From the IMG/VR virus record IMGVR_UViG_3300008012_000254, positions 1 to 20,663 of that record: 20,663 bases of DNA. One strand, 5' to 3'. Both the position numbers and the translations under genes were made by a program. Positions 1 to 9,500 of the stretch are shown here, in pieces. Under the pieces are notes generated by a model that saw nothing but the letters and a program-made list of their open reading frames with translations, had not been told where the DNA came from and ran no database searches. How positions within the stretch are numbered: position 1 is the stretch's first letter; the number at the start of each line of letters is the position of its first letter. The stretch comes from a virus.

Positions 1-65
1 CGTTCAGCACACACTGCCTCATGTGTATCTATCTGCGACTGGACTGATGCGGCTGTAGGTTTCAT
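1..65 (-). CDS. 5' end of a small protein gene, cut by the window edge
   Basis: An ATG at 65-63 overlaps the TGA stop (67-65) of the preceding tail gene in a TGATG junction, the same coupling used elsewhere in this operon. Twenty-one complete codons are open to the edge; the protein begins MKPTAASVQSQIDTHEAVCAE. From memory, small proteins with this type of N-terminus (MxPTAxxVQxQIDxHExVCAER) occur after tail fibre genes in marine podoviruses and usually continue into a short membrane-anchored protein. In T7 the holin gene 17.5 occupies this place. The part in the window has no membrane segment, so a holin-like role is only a positional guess. Confidence 0.55.
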   Translation of the reverse strand, partial: MKPTAASVQSQIDTHEAVCAE

Positions 66-613
66 CAGCCAGCGATTTCCGTTGCGCTAATAAATGACAC
101 ACCACGTTCATTGCTGCTCAAGTCAGCATCACCCTCTGTTCTGTTAATTTTGTAATTACAAGCAGCATGAACTCGCAAACCTGCTTTATAAGTTATTTGT
201 GATGTTGTGCTTGGTGTATCAAAGTAAGAATAGTGGAACCCTTCGGGCGTTGAACTATTGTTGTCAGCATAAAAACTAAGATTCGCACCCATTTGAATAC
301 CTAATGCTCTGTTTCCCGCTGTGGGTGCAGCTAATTTAGTGCTATCTCTAAAGAAAAATGCAACCACATCATGTGCAATAGCTGCGCTAAACTCACCATT
401 AATAAAAGCAGTCAACAAGATTATACTATTAGTTGAAATAGGCGTAATATTAACTGCTAAATCATCAAGGGCTGTGCCTGTTGTTGAGTCAGAAATAGCA
501 ACATTATTGTACGAGGTGAATTGAGTGTACTTAACTTGCAACATAGTACCACTAGGCAAACCAGCAGATGTGACTGCGGTGAGAGACTGATTGTTTAACT
601 TTATAAGTGCCAT
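65..613 (-). CDS. short tail fibre / receptor-binding-type protein
   Basis: A 182-residue protein. It starts with MALIKLNNQSLTAVTSAG, an opening that recurs in short tail-fibre-like proteins of marine phages, and continues as a Ser/Thr/Asn-rich, beta-strand-type sequence ending SFISATEIAG. It has no signal peptide, membrane segment or enzyme motif. It is the third gene downstream of the main fibre and starts 3 bases after the upstream stop (TAAGATATG), so it is translated in the same unit. The likely role is an accessory adhesin or distal fibre component recognising the host surface. That is inferred from composition, position and the N-terminal pattern; no receptor can be inferred. Confidence 0.65.
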   Translation of the reverse strand: MALIKLNNQSLTAVTSAGLPSGTMLQVKYTQFTSYNNVAISDSTTGTALDDLAVNITPISTNSIILLTAFINGEFSAAIAHDVVAFFFRDSTKLAAPTAGNRALGIQMGANLSFYADNNSSTPEGFHYSYFDTPSTTSQITYKAGLRVHAACNYKINRTEGDADLSSNERGVSFISATEIAG

Positions 614-616
614 ATC

Positions 617-1501
617 TTAAACCTCTGTCTCTGTCACATACAGATAACTTGTTTGCAAACTATTAGCGGGTTGATCTCCATGTTCTCTGTAATTCCACCG
701 AAAGCCAGTAGTGCCGCCCGGATCGGAACCCCTTACTGGCCCCATAATAAAATCGTATGACCCAGCAGCTAGTCCAACAAATGGCCCAGAGCCAGAAAAA
801 GAAAAAGTTTTAGCAACACTTAAATCATCAATTATTCTGTTAAAATCTTGGGGCATTGCAATAATAGTGTCAGTATTACCGCTTGTGCCAGCAGCACAAA
901 AGAAACCGTGTGTGCCAACCCCAGATGTGTTTTGATGATAGTTAATATTCCAGTGAGCAGTAATAATAGAAGTTGAACTTTTCTTTGTATAAGTGTTGGT
1001 CAAAATTCCAGTACCAGAAACATAGTAAAGGGATGTGCTGCCTAATTGTGTTAAACCCGCATTAACACTTACATCCCCTCTTAATATTGTAGGAGTTGAT
1101 ATACCAATCACTTGACCTACATTAGTAAGGTTAGAGCCGTTTAACGCTGGTAATGTACCTGACGTAGCCAGCTTATCCATAGTAACAGACCCATCAATAA
1201 TCTTGGCTGTGCTAACAGACGCATCCGGCGTTACTGTGGTTTGCAAAGCCAGTGAATTATACACCACATAAATGTCATCAGTCGCTACAACAGAGCCAGT
1301 AAGCGTTACTGTGACACCATCAGCACCAACAGAATAAGCTGTGGTTGGCTCTTGCCTCACATTATTGATAAACAGATCAATGCCTTCTGCGCTTGCGACA
1401 GCATGTGTCAGCGTCAGGCTAGTGCCAGTTGCACCAGTTAAATCTTGTTTAGCAGGGATGCTGCTAAAGCCTTCGGTTTGTTGATTTCCTATATAACCCA
1501 T
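617..1501 (-). CDS. tail fibre-like protein with variable C-terminal domain
   Basis: A 294-residue protein. Residues 1-85 (MGYIGNQQTEGFSSIPAKQD onward, with FINNVRQEP and DDIYVVYNSLALQ) resemble the N-terminal beta domain common in marine phage fibre proteins. Residues about 92-130 hold the widespread fibre linker pattern ASVSTAKIIDGSV...GTLPALNGSNLTNVG. The remainder (about 130-294) is a Gly/Ser/Thr-rich domain of the kind that varies with host range. It lies between the 115-residue protein and the 182-residue fibre-like protein in the same operon. I see no chaperone or autocleavage motif. The structural role is well supported by the linker motif; receptor-binding specificity is inference. 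Confidence 0.7.
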   Translation of the reverse strand: MGYIGNQQTEGFSSIPAKQDLTGATGTSLTLTHAVASAEGIDLFINNVRQEPTTAYSVGADGVTVTLTGSVVATDDIYVVYNSLALQTTVTPDASVSTAKIIDGSVTMDKLATSGTLPALNGSNLTNVGQVIGISTPTILRGDVSVNAGLTQLGSTSLYYVSGTGILTNTYTKKSSTSIITAHWNINYHQNTSGVGTHGFFCAAGTSGNTDTIIAMPQDFNRIIDDLSVAKTFSFSGSGPFVGLAAGSYDFIMGPVRGSDPGGTTGFRWNYREHGDQPANSLQTSYLYVTETEV

Positions 1502-1510
1502 CGGTCACTC

Positions 1511-1858
1511 CTATGTGCTAATAGCATCAACAGCAGATACCCAAACATCCAACGATGATGCAGTGTCTGATTCAACCCACAACCTATCGCCTGTTTGGAC
1601 TACTATCTTTGCGCCACCGTCAAGCAGTTGTAATGCACCACCTGCTGCAATAGGTGCGCCTTTAATAAGGTAGTGATTGACAGGACTGCCGTTGATTGTG
1701 TGCTGAATATAAGCGTCAACCGTGATTGCATTTGTTGATGTGTTGGTCATATGAATACCAACTAGTGTGTCGTAACTATCAAAGTTACCGCCATCTGGAA
1801 TGTCAGCAGCTTGCGTTCCAACCCCTTGAAGCATGTATCGTCTAAAATTCTGTGCCAT
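1511..1858 (-). CDS. conserved small virion/tail-associated protein
   Basis: A 115-residue protein beginning MAQNFRRYMLQGVGTQAADI and ending SSLDVWVSAVDAIST, with a central stretch rich in beta-branched residues (TNAITVDAYIQHTING). I recognise this as a type often encoded beside tail fibre genes of marine phages, both podoviruses and myoviruses, where it is usually called hypothetical or structural. Its composition suggests a compact beta-sandwich. It has no catalytic motif, signal peptide or membrane helix. It sits between the T7-type fibre and the next fibre-like protein, so a fibre-tip or fibre-adapter role is plausible, though unproven. Confidence 0.6.
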   Translation of the reverse strand: MAQNFRRYMLQGVGTQAADIPDGGNFDSYDTLVGIHMTNTSTNAITVDAYIQHTINGSPVNHYLIKGAPIAAGGALQLLDGGAKIVVQTGDRLWVESDTASSLDVWVSAVDAIST

Positions 1859-1871
1859 AATATTTCCTTAT

Positions 1872-3074
1872 TTATAGGGCTACTGCCATTGCGATTGCAA
1901 AACCAGCAGTTGCGCCAACCTGTATTGGGTTCCAACTAGTTGTGCCTAAGTCATAGACAGAAAGGTATTTGCCTGTGTTGTCATAATACAAAGCACCATC
2001 AATTAAAGCATTTCCGTCATTGTCTAGTGCTGGTGGACTAGATTTGGCCCCAAGAAATTTATCATCAAATGAATCAAAGTTAGAGGCAGCAAGTTCAGCA
2101 TAGTACTTAGCTGAGTAGTTAGTACCATCAACAGTAGTACTAGTTGTAAATCCTGCACCACCACCCAAAGCCCATTGCTTTGAAGAACCAGCAGTATTAC
2201 CAGCCTGTGAGCCAATAGCATACTCTTTTGCAGAATACTCAGTACCGTCTACATTAGTTGCAGTCTCAATAGCCCAATCTTTAGCAGGGCCAGCACCAGC
2301 CGTGTTACTTACACCGCCAGTATCACCAACAGCCCACGCTTTAGATGAGTAACCTAGAGTACCCTCTGCATACCCATCAGTCTTAACTGCCCAATTCTGA
2401 GAGTTAGTTTCGGATGTTCCTGCATTAGTCTCAGAGGTTGCAGCATTGGTAGCTGAAGTAGAGGCTGCGTCTTGATAATGCTTTGCTGAATAGTCAGTAG
2501 TTGTACCATCTGACAGTGTGTACTGCGATCCAACAGGATGGATAGCTAGTTTAGTAGCATCAGGAATGATATTTCCTGTCGCTGATGCAACTGCTGCGTT
2601 AGCCGCTACAGTAGCTGCTGCTGTTGCTGCTGCTGAAATACCGTCAGCGTAAGCTTTAGTAGCTGCATCCGTATTAGATGTAGGCGTACCTACGTTGTTG
2701 ATAATACTACCACCAGCATCCCACCGATTGGCAGGTGTTAGTGTAATTGAATCATTAGAAGTATCAATAGCTTCCTGTGCTGCGTGGAAGACCTGAATAT
2801 TACTATCATCCAAGTCTTCTTCAGTAAGTACAGAGCCAGAGGCAAAGTCAATAGCACGTGCTGTCAAACTAGTAGTACGTCTGACCTGTACCAGTGAACC
2901 AGATGCAACAGGAGATGTTAGCTGTACGCTAGAGCTAGAAGGAAAAGTTAGACCTGTCTGAGCCACACCATCTACTGTTACACTAATCTCAGACTGAGCA
3001 GTAAATGTAAAAGGGATACTAAAGGTATCCGTAGTATTGTTTGTTGGTTGGTAATTTTGATATGAAAAAGCCAT
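1872..3074 (-). CDS. tail fibre protein with T7 gp17-type N-terminal anchor
   Basis: A 400-residue protein. Residues 1-110 (MAFSYQNYQPTNNTTDTFSI, VTVDGVAQTGLTF, VQVRRTTSLTARAIDFASGS, EEDLDDSNIQVFHAAQEAID) match the T7 gp17 N-terminal domain that attaches the fibre to the tail. An Ala-rich segment (about 135-165) resembles a coiled-coil or triple-helical shaft. Residues about 225-332 carry imperfect repeats around W-A-(V/I) and Y-S-A-K-x-Y-A. The C-terminal part (FLGAKSSPP...DGALYYDNTGKYLSVYD, ending AMAVAL) is a small beta domain common in marine phage fibres. It is shorter than T7 gp17 (553 residues), and the receptor-binding function may be shared with the downstream fibre-like genes. The start ATG follows AAGGAAAACAC. 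Confidence 0.85.
   Translation of the reverse strand: MAFSYQNYQPTNNTTDTFSIPFTFTAQSEISVTVDGVAQTGLTFPSSSSVQLTSPVASGSLVQVRRTTSLTARAIDFASGSVLTEEDLDDSNIQVFHAAQEAIDTSNDSITLTPANRWDAGGSIINNVGTPTSNTDAATKAYADGISAAATAAATVAANAAVASATGNIIPDATKLAIHPVGSQYTLSDGTTTDYSAKHYQDAASTSATNAATSETNAGTSETNSQNWAVKTDGYAEGTLGYSSKAWAVGDTGGVSNTAGAGPAKDWAIETATNVDGTEYSAKEYAIGSQAGNTAGSSKQWALGGGAGFTTSTTVDGTNYSAKYYAELAASNFDSFDDKFLGAKSSPPALDNDGNALIDGALYYDNTGKYLSVYDLGTTSWNPIQVGATAGFAIAMAVAL
2080..2400 (-). repeat. imperfect protein-level repeats in the tail fibre shaft
   Basis: Within fibre residues about 225-332 the pattern W-A-(V/I/L)-x(n)-G-x-x-Y-S-(S/A)-K-x-(W/Y)-A is repeated: NWAVKTDGYAEGTLGYSSKAWAVG, DWAIETATNVDGTEYSAKEYAIG and QWALGGGAGF...GTNYSAKYYAE are the three units, described here by their edges. 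Unit length varies between about 30 and 40 residues, so this is an old, diverged duplication rather than a recent tandem repeat. Such units typically form a fibrous shaft whose length can change by unit gain or loss. Confidence 0.6.
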
Positions 3075-3083
3075 GTGTTTTCC

Positions 3084-6000
3084 TTAAAAGCTTCCAGAGG
3101 TAGATTTATATAATTGATTAGCAGTAGCGTTAAGAATTTGTCTTACACCATAAAGAGATTGAGCAGGTGCTAGACGTAATATTCTTCTGTACTCTGCTTC
3201 TGACATCTTACCATCATTATAAGCTTGAGTAGCTTGTAGTAATGCTGACGCATATGATAAAGCGGGGGGTGTTATAGCATGAGTGTTACCACCCATTGCA
3301 CCTGTGGTTATTTGATAGATATAACCAAAGATAGAAGCTGCTCCGATTTGACTTAATGCACCTACTGCAAAGTTTTTAGGAGTCATACGTTCTTTAATGT
3401 ACTCATCTGCATCACCTCGCCCAATAGCGTTCATCTGAACACGTGCCGTATACATCATCATACCTAACATAGCAGAGCTTGCAAATACTTTAGAAACAGT
3501 TCTAAGATCACCACCCACCATTCGCATACCTAAACGCATGGTCTGCTGTTCAATAGAAGCCATAGTAAAGCTTAAAAACTGAAAGTAAGTCTTACCTATT
3601 TCACTTCTTAACCATTTATTAGTAGAAGCAATGTTCATTTCTTGTACACTGTTTCTTACTTCCTTAAAACCAGCAGCCTGAAAAGCATCTCGTACATCCT
3701 CAGGCCAATCCTTAAGGTTCATTCTAACCAGAGTACCATTCTCAATGTCAGCCTTATCCTTAATTGTGTTACTAATCTTAGTAGTCATATCGTCAGTTAA
3801 GCCTAGTTGTCTTAGTTTAACTGTAGCAAAGGGCATCTTATCTTTTGTAGCTGCTGTTGCCCATTCCTGAGCAAAACCACGCATAGCTCTACGTCTTAAG
3901 ACTTGAGTTACACCCAGCAGTCCAGAACCATAAGCTACTTTCTGCTGCAACCACTGAGCTTTAGAGGCTTTCCAACCAGCCCTAGGAACTAGAGTACCCT
4001 CTAAGTTACCACCATCAAAACGATTAATAGTAGAATACTTACCTAGTAGTACTTCCTCACCCATACCAAGGTCATCAATTAATTCCTTTAGTAGACTGTC
4101 TTCCATACGCCCTTGAGAAGCCTTAGTATAGAAGCTGTTCATAGCTGGGTTAGTCCTAAGAATAGTGCTTACACTATACTCAAAGACAGCGTTGGATATC
4201 TCCATCATAGAAGACATACCTGACATTCCCATATTAACAGCAAAGCTAAAGGCTCTCATACCTACGTTAAATTCTTTTACACCCTTGCTGAATGGTTCTC
4301 TGTGAGCTAGTCTACCAGTTATCCCATCGTACATAAAATCCAAAGCATCTAACTCAGACCTATATTCTCCCTCAGAAATGTTCTGCATTTTAGCTTGACT
4401 TTTAATAGTCTCTTTAAAAGCGTCCCAGCTAGAACCTGCTTGGTTGGTATTGATACCATTCCTAGCTAGTCCAATAGCTCCTGAAAGTTGAAAGATATAA
4501 GAGTTATGTAGCTGTTCGATATCAGTCTCTAACAACTCTTCAAACCGTATCTCTTCTACTTCCCCATCAGCACGTGTTACGCTAATAGAGGCACTTTCGT
4601 CAAGTAGTAAACGTGGGCGGCTGCGCTTGTGTTCAGCCTTTGTAGGTCTACCGTTTGCAAAGAGTTCTACAACATCATCTATCTGATCACTTGATAATTC
4701 ATCCTTAAACTCTCTCTTCATAAGATCACCCAAATCTTCTAGGGTCATCTCATTAAGACCTTGTACGCCGCCTGACTTACCAAATGAACGATCAATAATA
4801 CCCTTGGTATAACCAGCAGCTATACGTCTAATCATGTCGTTAGCTTCTGCTTCTATATCCTTAGTGGACTTTCGGCTAGGTTTTTTCTTAGCAGCCTTCT
4901 CAGCCTTTTTCATAATGCTCTTAATAACATTATCAAGTATATCAGGCTGACCCTTACGTAGAGCTTCTTCTACTAGTTGAGCAATTTTTTCATCAGCATC
5001 AGCACCAAGACGTTTTCTTAAATTAACAATGTTTTCATCATTAAAGATACGAGCTAGGTAGTTCTTATGCTTATCTAGTATTGATGGTGTAAAACCAGCA
5101 ACATCATACTTAATACCCATCTCAGCAAGTTCACGTTCTTGTTTCTGTACCAGTTCAGCTACAGCCTTAACTTCAGGGTCTGCCTCTGTAATAATACCAC
5201 GTACGTACTTACTAACTAAATCATTAAAGTCAGGGATAGATAGCCCTGTTCTTTTAATAAAAGCTTCCTGAGCAGGATAGAACACTGAACCAAAACTCTG
5301 CCTATACTGACCTTGAATACGCTCTGCAATTTCTGAAGCTGAGTCGTTGGCATGTAAGTTGCCGCCTTTATAGCCTACAGTATTAGCACCTAAGGCTCTA
5401 GCACCCTGACGCATCCGTGAGAGCTTAGACATACCAGCCTTGTACCCAGAGGATACTAGCTTACGTACACCTAGTAGACCAAAACCAGCAATCTCAGGGA
5501 TAGCTTCGGCAGTCTCTTCAGGCGTTGCAGCAAGAGCCACACGCTCAGATACTCCTGTATCACTAACCCTAGTAGCAGCAGTAGTAGCGTCAGCTACGTT
5601 AAACATGGTATCGTTAGCCATTGTTTCGTTAATTAAACGCTGTGTAGTAGCCTCTGCATTGTTAGCATTATAGAAGGCTCGTTCAGCAGGAGTGAGTTGT
5701 CCACCCTCTGCTACCTTCTTAGCTAATCGTGCTACATTACCACGTTTAATGAACGTAGATATACCTGCGTTTAAAGTGCCGCCTAGTGCTGAACCAGCAC
5801 CCATAGCTATAAGCACATCATTAGCATCTACATCATACTTAAGACCAGCACGGATGCTTTCAAAAGCAGCTAATTCAAGACCAGTAACTGCCGCACCCGC
5901 ACTAAAAGCTTTAGCTGCACTATAGGCTTTCTTAGCCCTCATAGCCGCACCAGCGGTTAGTGCAGTAGTAGCGGTTAGAGGGGCAGCAGGGCCACTTAGA

Positions 6001-6491
6001 GAAGCTATAGCAGCCGTAGAAGCTCCAATGGTAGCCCATTCTACTGGATCAAACATTGCAGCAAAGAAAGTAGCGGCTGTTCCACCCCAACCAGCATCAG
6101 CTAGTTTCTGGCGGTTAGTTTGTGTCTCTAAGTAATCTTTTCTGAGCCTCATTGCACTATTAAGGTTGACGTTGGTGGCTTCATCTAACACTTCACTAAT
6201 AGCACGTTCATCAGTTAGACCGTTAGTCAGTTCAAAAGTCATCTCATCAGTTAAAGTACCGACAGCTTCACCCTCTGGTGTTCTTAATCTGTCGGCACTT
6301 TTAAAGAGAATAGGTGCTATTTGTTCTTCCACGACTGCTGTAGGCAAGGAAGAAAAGAAGCCACCCTTTGTTGTTACTTCCTCTTGTGCCTTAAATATTG
6401 TACCTTCGCTAACCATAGGAGTTACGTCAGGGGCTGTAATCCCTGACTCAAATCCTAGGCCAGTGAGGATAGTATTAGATTTCTCAGCCAT
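3084..6491 (-). CDS. large internal virion (ejection) protein, gp16-position
   Basis: A 1135-residue protein in the slot of T7 gp16, the largest ejected core protein, between the gp15-like gene and the tail fibre. Hydrophobic Ala/Gly-rich segments at about residues 135-185 (AGWGGTAATFFAAMFDPVEW onward) and 225-250 (LIAMGAGSALGGTLNAGIS) and near the C-terminus (FASSAMLGMMMYTARV; FAVGALSQIGAASIFGYIYQ) fit a protein that inserts into the host membrane to form the DNA channel. A Lys-rich stretch lies around residue 530. The N-terminus of T7 gp16 is a lytic transglycosylase, but no such Glu-Ser-Gly-type motif is visible here. The start at 6491 has AAAGGAAA upstream. Assignment rests on size, position and hydrophobic profile, not on recognisable sequence identity. 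Confidence 0.75.
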   Translation of the reverse strand: MAEKSNTILTGLGFESGITAPDVTPMVSEGTIFKAQEEVTTKGGFFSSLPTAVVEEQIAPILFKSADRLRTPEGEAVGTLTDEMTFELTNGLTDERAISEVLDEATNVNLNSAMRLRKDYLETQTNRQKLADAGWGGTAATFFAAMFDPVEWATIGASTAAIASLSGPAAPLTATTALTAGAAMRAKKAYSAAKAFSAGAAVTGLELAAFESIRAGLKYDVDANDVLIAMGAGSALGGTLNAGISTFIKRGNVARLAKKVAEGGQLTPAERAFYNANNAEATTQRLINETMANDTMFNVADATTAATRVSDTGVSERVALAATPEETAEAIPEIAGFGLLGVRKLVSSGYKAGMSKLSRMRQGARALGANTVGYKGGNLHANDSASEIAERIQGQYRQSFGSVFYPAQEAFIKRTGLSIPDFNDLVSKYVRGIITEADPEVKAVAELVQKQERELAEMGIKYDVAGFTPSILDKHKNYLARIFNDENIVNLRKRLGADADEKIAQLVEEALRKGQPDILDNVIKSIMKKAEKAAKKKPSRKSTKDIEAEANDMIRRIAAGYTKGIIDRSFGKSGGVQGLNEMTLEDLGDLMKREFKDELSSDQIDDVVELFANGRPTKAEHKRSRPRLLLDESASISVTRADGEVEEIRFEELLETDIEQLHNSYIFQLSGAIGLARNGINTNQAGSSWDAFKETIKSQAKMQNISEGEYRSELDALDFMYDGITGRLAHREPFSKGVKEFNVGMRAFSFAVNMGMSGMSSMMEISNAVFEYSVSTILRTNPAMNSFYTKASQGRMEDSLLKELIDDLGMGEEVLLGKYSTINRFDGGNLEGTLVPRAGWKASKAQWLQQKVAYGSGLLGVTQVLRRRAMRGFAQEWATAATKDKMPFATVKLRQLGLTDDMTTKISNTIKDKADIENGTLVRMNLKDWPEDVRDAFQAAGFKEVRNSVQEMNIASTNKWLRSEIGKTYFQFLSFTMASIEQQTMRLGMRMVGGDLRTVSKVFASSAMLGMMMYTARVQMNAIGRGDADEYIKERMTPKNFAVGALSQIGAASIFGYIYQITTGAMGGNTHAITPPALSYASALLQATQAYNDGKMSEAEYRRILRLAPAQSLYGVRQILNATANQLYKSTSGSF

Positions 6492-6502
6492 GGTTTTTCC
6501 TT

Positions 6503-9500
6503 TTATCCAAAGATATTATCATACATGCTAGTAAGAAAGTTCTTAGCTTTCTTTACAGTTTTTCTAGCGTATACACCTGCTTTTAGTTCAAGCATAGATG
6601 GTAAGCTTTCAGTAGGGATATCAGATGCGTTCTGTACTCTTCTGAAGTTTACCTCTTTTTCAGTCATATTATAGGATGACATAGTTACCCTATCACCAGT
6701 GTTACCACCAATAAAGAATACCTTATCACCTTCTACTTTAACAACAATACCCACATGACCATAACCTAACTTAAACTTTTTACGCTCCTCTTTGGTATGT
6801 TGTTTAATCATAATATCACCAGCCTTAACTTGTGTAGGTTCTACTTCAGTTCCTACCTTAGTGTAAGCCTTGGCTCTTATTTGGTCAAACTTGTCAGTAC
6901 CAAATAAAGCTTTAGTGTCTACACCTGAGTCACGCAAGACCTGTGTTAAGAACGCAGCACACCACGCTTTGTTTGTGGCAAACTGTTCTGCTGTTTCTTG
7001 GTCAGGGTTCCAGTTACCTACAGATGTCTCAAAGAAACCTTTGACAGCCTTTGCACCATCATCTGTGTTCTCATCAATACCATAGTATTTATAAGCAGCA
7101 TCAGCAGGGTTCATAGCTAAACCAATATCTACAACAGCAGAAGCTGTAGGTACATCACCTACATTTAACTGTTCATTCTGTGGAATAGTATCAGTATCTG
7201 CGTGTGCTTTACTAATAAAGCCATCAAATACGGCTGTAGCCGCCTCACCTGCACCACTAGCAAGCTCATCAGCTACTCTCATAGCTCTGTTTTTAGTCTG
7301 TGTAGCCCACTTGGTAGCTGTAACTTTACCATCTTCTGCTACATTGTAAAGCATATTAAACTTAGCGTTAGCAAGAGCAGTAGCCTGTTCTATAGAACCT
7401 TCAGCATACTGAGCAGCTTCCTTAATTGACTCCATAAACTTAGGCCACTCTTTAGTGACGTTAAATCTACCTAGCTGATAACCCATCTGGATCATGCCAG
7501 ACTTTGCTGTGTCTGGTAGGTTCTGAAAACCTTCTACTACGTCAGTAAAGTAGTTGTTAATCTTAGATGCTTTAAGTGCTACAACAGCAGCAGATTCCTC
7601 TGGCTGTACGTTGTTGATGTCAGATATAAGAGCCTTCTCATCAGGTTCAAGGGATTCAATTTGAAGACCATGGCCTACGGAGTCTTTACCCATGTCATCA
7701 TAAGGAGTGTAAGAGAAACCCTCATCACCTATGATAGTAGCAGTAGCGTTAGCTGTAGATGCTCCAACGGTATTATCAATAAGATTAGTTACCACGTCTA
7801 AAGCATCATCGGCTAACGAGCTAGTTTGTTGTTCTTCTACCGTAGACTCATCCTCAACTACGTCAGGTGGCTCTACAGGTTCAGGCTTAATGTACTCTGG
7901 ACTCTGAGTGGATACATAAGTAGGTTTAGAACCATCCGCTGTAATACCTGTGTAGTAGTACTGTCCTGTAGGCTCACCATCAACAACAATAGGCTGGGCT
8001 GTTAGTGGTTTAAACGTATCAGGAAGGCTAGTAACAGAGTTACCTAAGTTATTGTTAGCCCATGCTGCACTAACATTTATAGGAGCATTAACAGGATCAT
8101 CCTCTGGAGCTAGAGAGCCACCAGAAAATGCTTTCTTTTTAGCTAGAATAACCTTGTTCTTATTACTTGCTATAATTTTAGCAACAATTTGTGGGTCATT
8201 AAGCAAATCAGCCTTCTTGACAACCCCAAGAGGAATATGTGGAAAACCGTTTTCATCCATAATAGAAATTCTAACAGCGTTAGGTTTAAGGCGATCATTA
8301 GAAAAACCAACAGTAGGATTTTCAATCATCCCTAACTCACCATTCATAATAATCTTTATGTCTGGATCATCACTCATTACTTTAGAAAGGTCTGTTAATC
8401 TTTGTGCTACAGGCGCACTAACATTAGGGTCAGTGTTAAGCTGCCGGAAGGACATCTTCAGACCATTAGCAGCCTGATAGATTACACTATCTTTCTTAAA
8501 AGCTTCTGCTGCCATATTAGCTGCGTTTTCTAAGGATAAGCCACCCTCTAATTGCATAAGCAGTCCTGTCATACGCGAAAGTTCTTCGATGTTAGCTCTA
8601 GAATTACCTGTGTCAGTATGGTCAGTGCCTAAGAAAGTACTAATACTATTAGCTAGTTTTTCTTTGTTAGCAGCACTTAAAGTTTCACCAATACTTAAGT
8701 CAGCCGATTGAGCCGTGAACATAGCGTTAGCAATATTAACAGTACCGTCATCCTTACTACCTACAGTGGCAGTTCTCATAGCAAGTATCTTAGCTATCTC
8801 AAAGCGTTCCAATTGATCCGCATCTACCACTGACGTAGGAATATCTATACCCATTGCCTGTGCTTTGAATATACTATTAAAGGCTAACTCAGCAGTAGCT
8901 GCATCAGTAGGATTAGAAATGATATCACCACTGTTTAAAGCATAAATACCATTCTGAATATTGTTCTTCATATTAGAAGGAAGAAGATTATTCTTTTTAA
9001 AGAAGTCTTCAAATTGATCTTGATTTAAGCCACGGCTGGCTGCATAAGCTTCAAAACGTGCTATTGTCTCATCATCATCCATGACAAGTTTAGTACCGCC
9101 AGCACCAGTTAATGTTTCACCCCTAAAATAATCCTGTTGATTATTAGAACCACCAAAGACAAAGCTTTCAAAACCTTGATTTAACTTCTGAGTAAAAAGA
9201 ATATTATCATTCTGTTTATTAAACTCTCTATCATAAGCCCTAAGGTCACTATCAATAGTCTTATACATCGCTTGGTAGCGTGGGATGCCACGGAACTTAC
9301 GATCCTCTGCCCACTCATAGGCTGCACCCCTACCGCCTGATCTTACATTAGGAGCAATCACTTTTTCCATAATGTAATCATTAACCATAGTTTGACTGTA
9401 GCCATAGGCTTGAGAAGCCTGTCTTACAATCTCATCAATGTTTTTCTTTTGAATAGCACGGTTATCTTGTATAGTACCATCTTCTTCAGTCTGTGGTATA

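Noticed and set aside
2024-2221. 65-codon minus-strand frame inside the tail fibre gene
   Set aside because: It is a Leu-rich out-of-frame reading of the repeated Ala/Ser/Thr fibre region with no start signal; the fibre frame itself is clearly the coding one.
8052-8477. 141-codon open frame on the plus strand
   Set aside because: It is antisense to the strongly supported internal virion protein, has no ribosome site, and its composition follows from the opposite coding strand. The other plus-strand frames fail for the same reasons.
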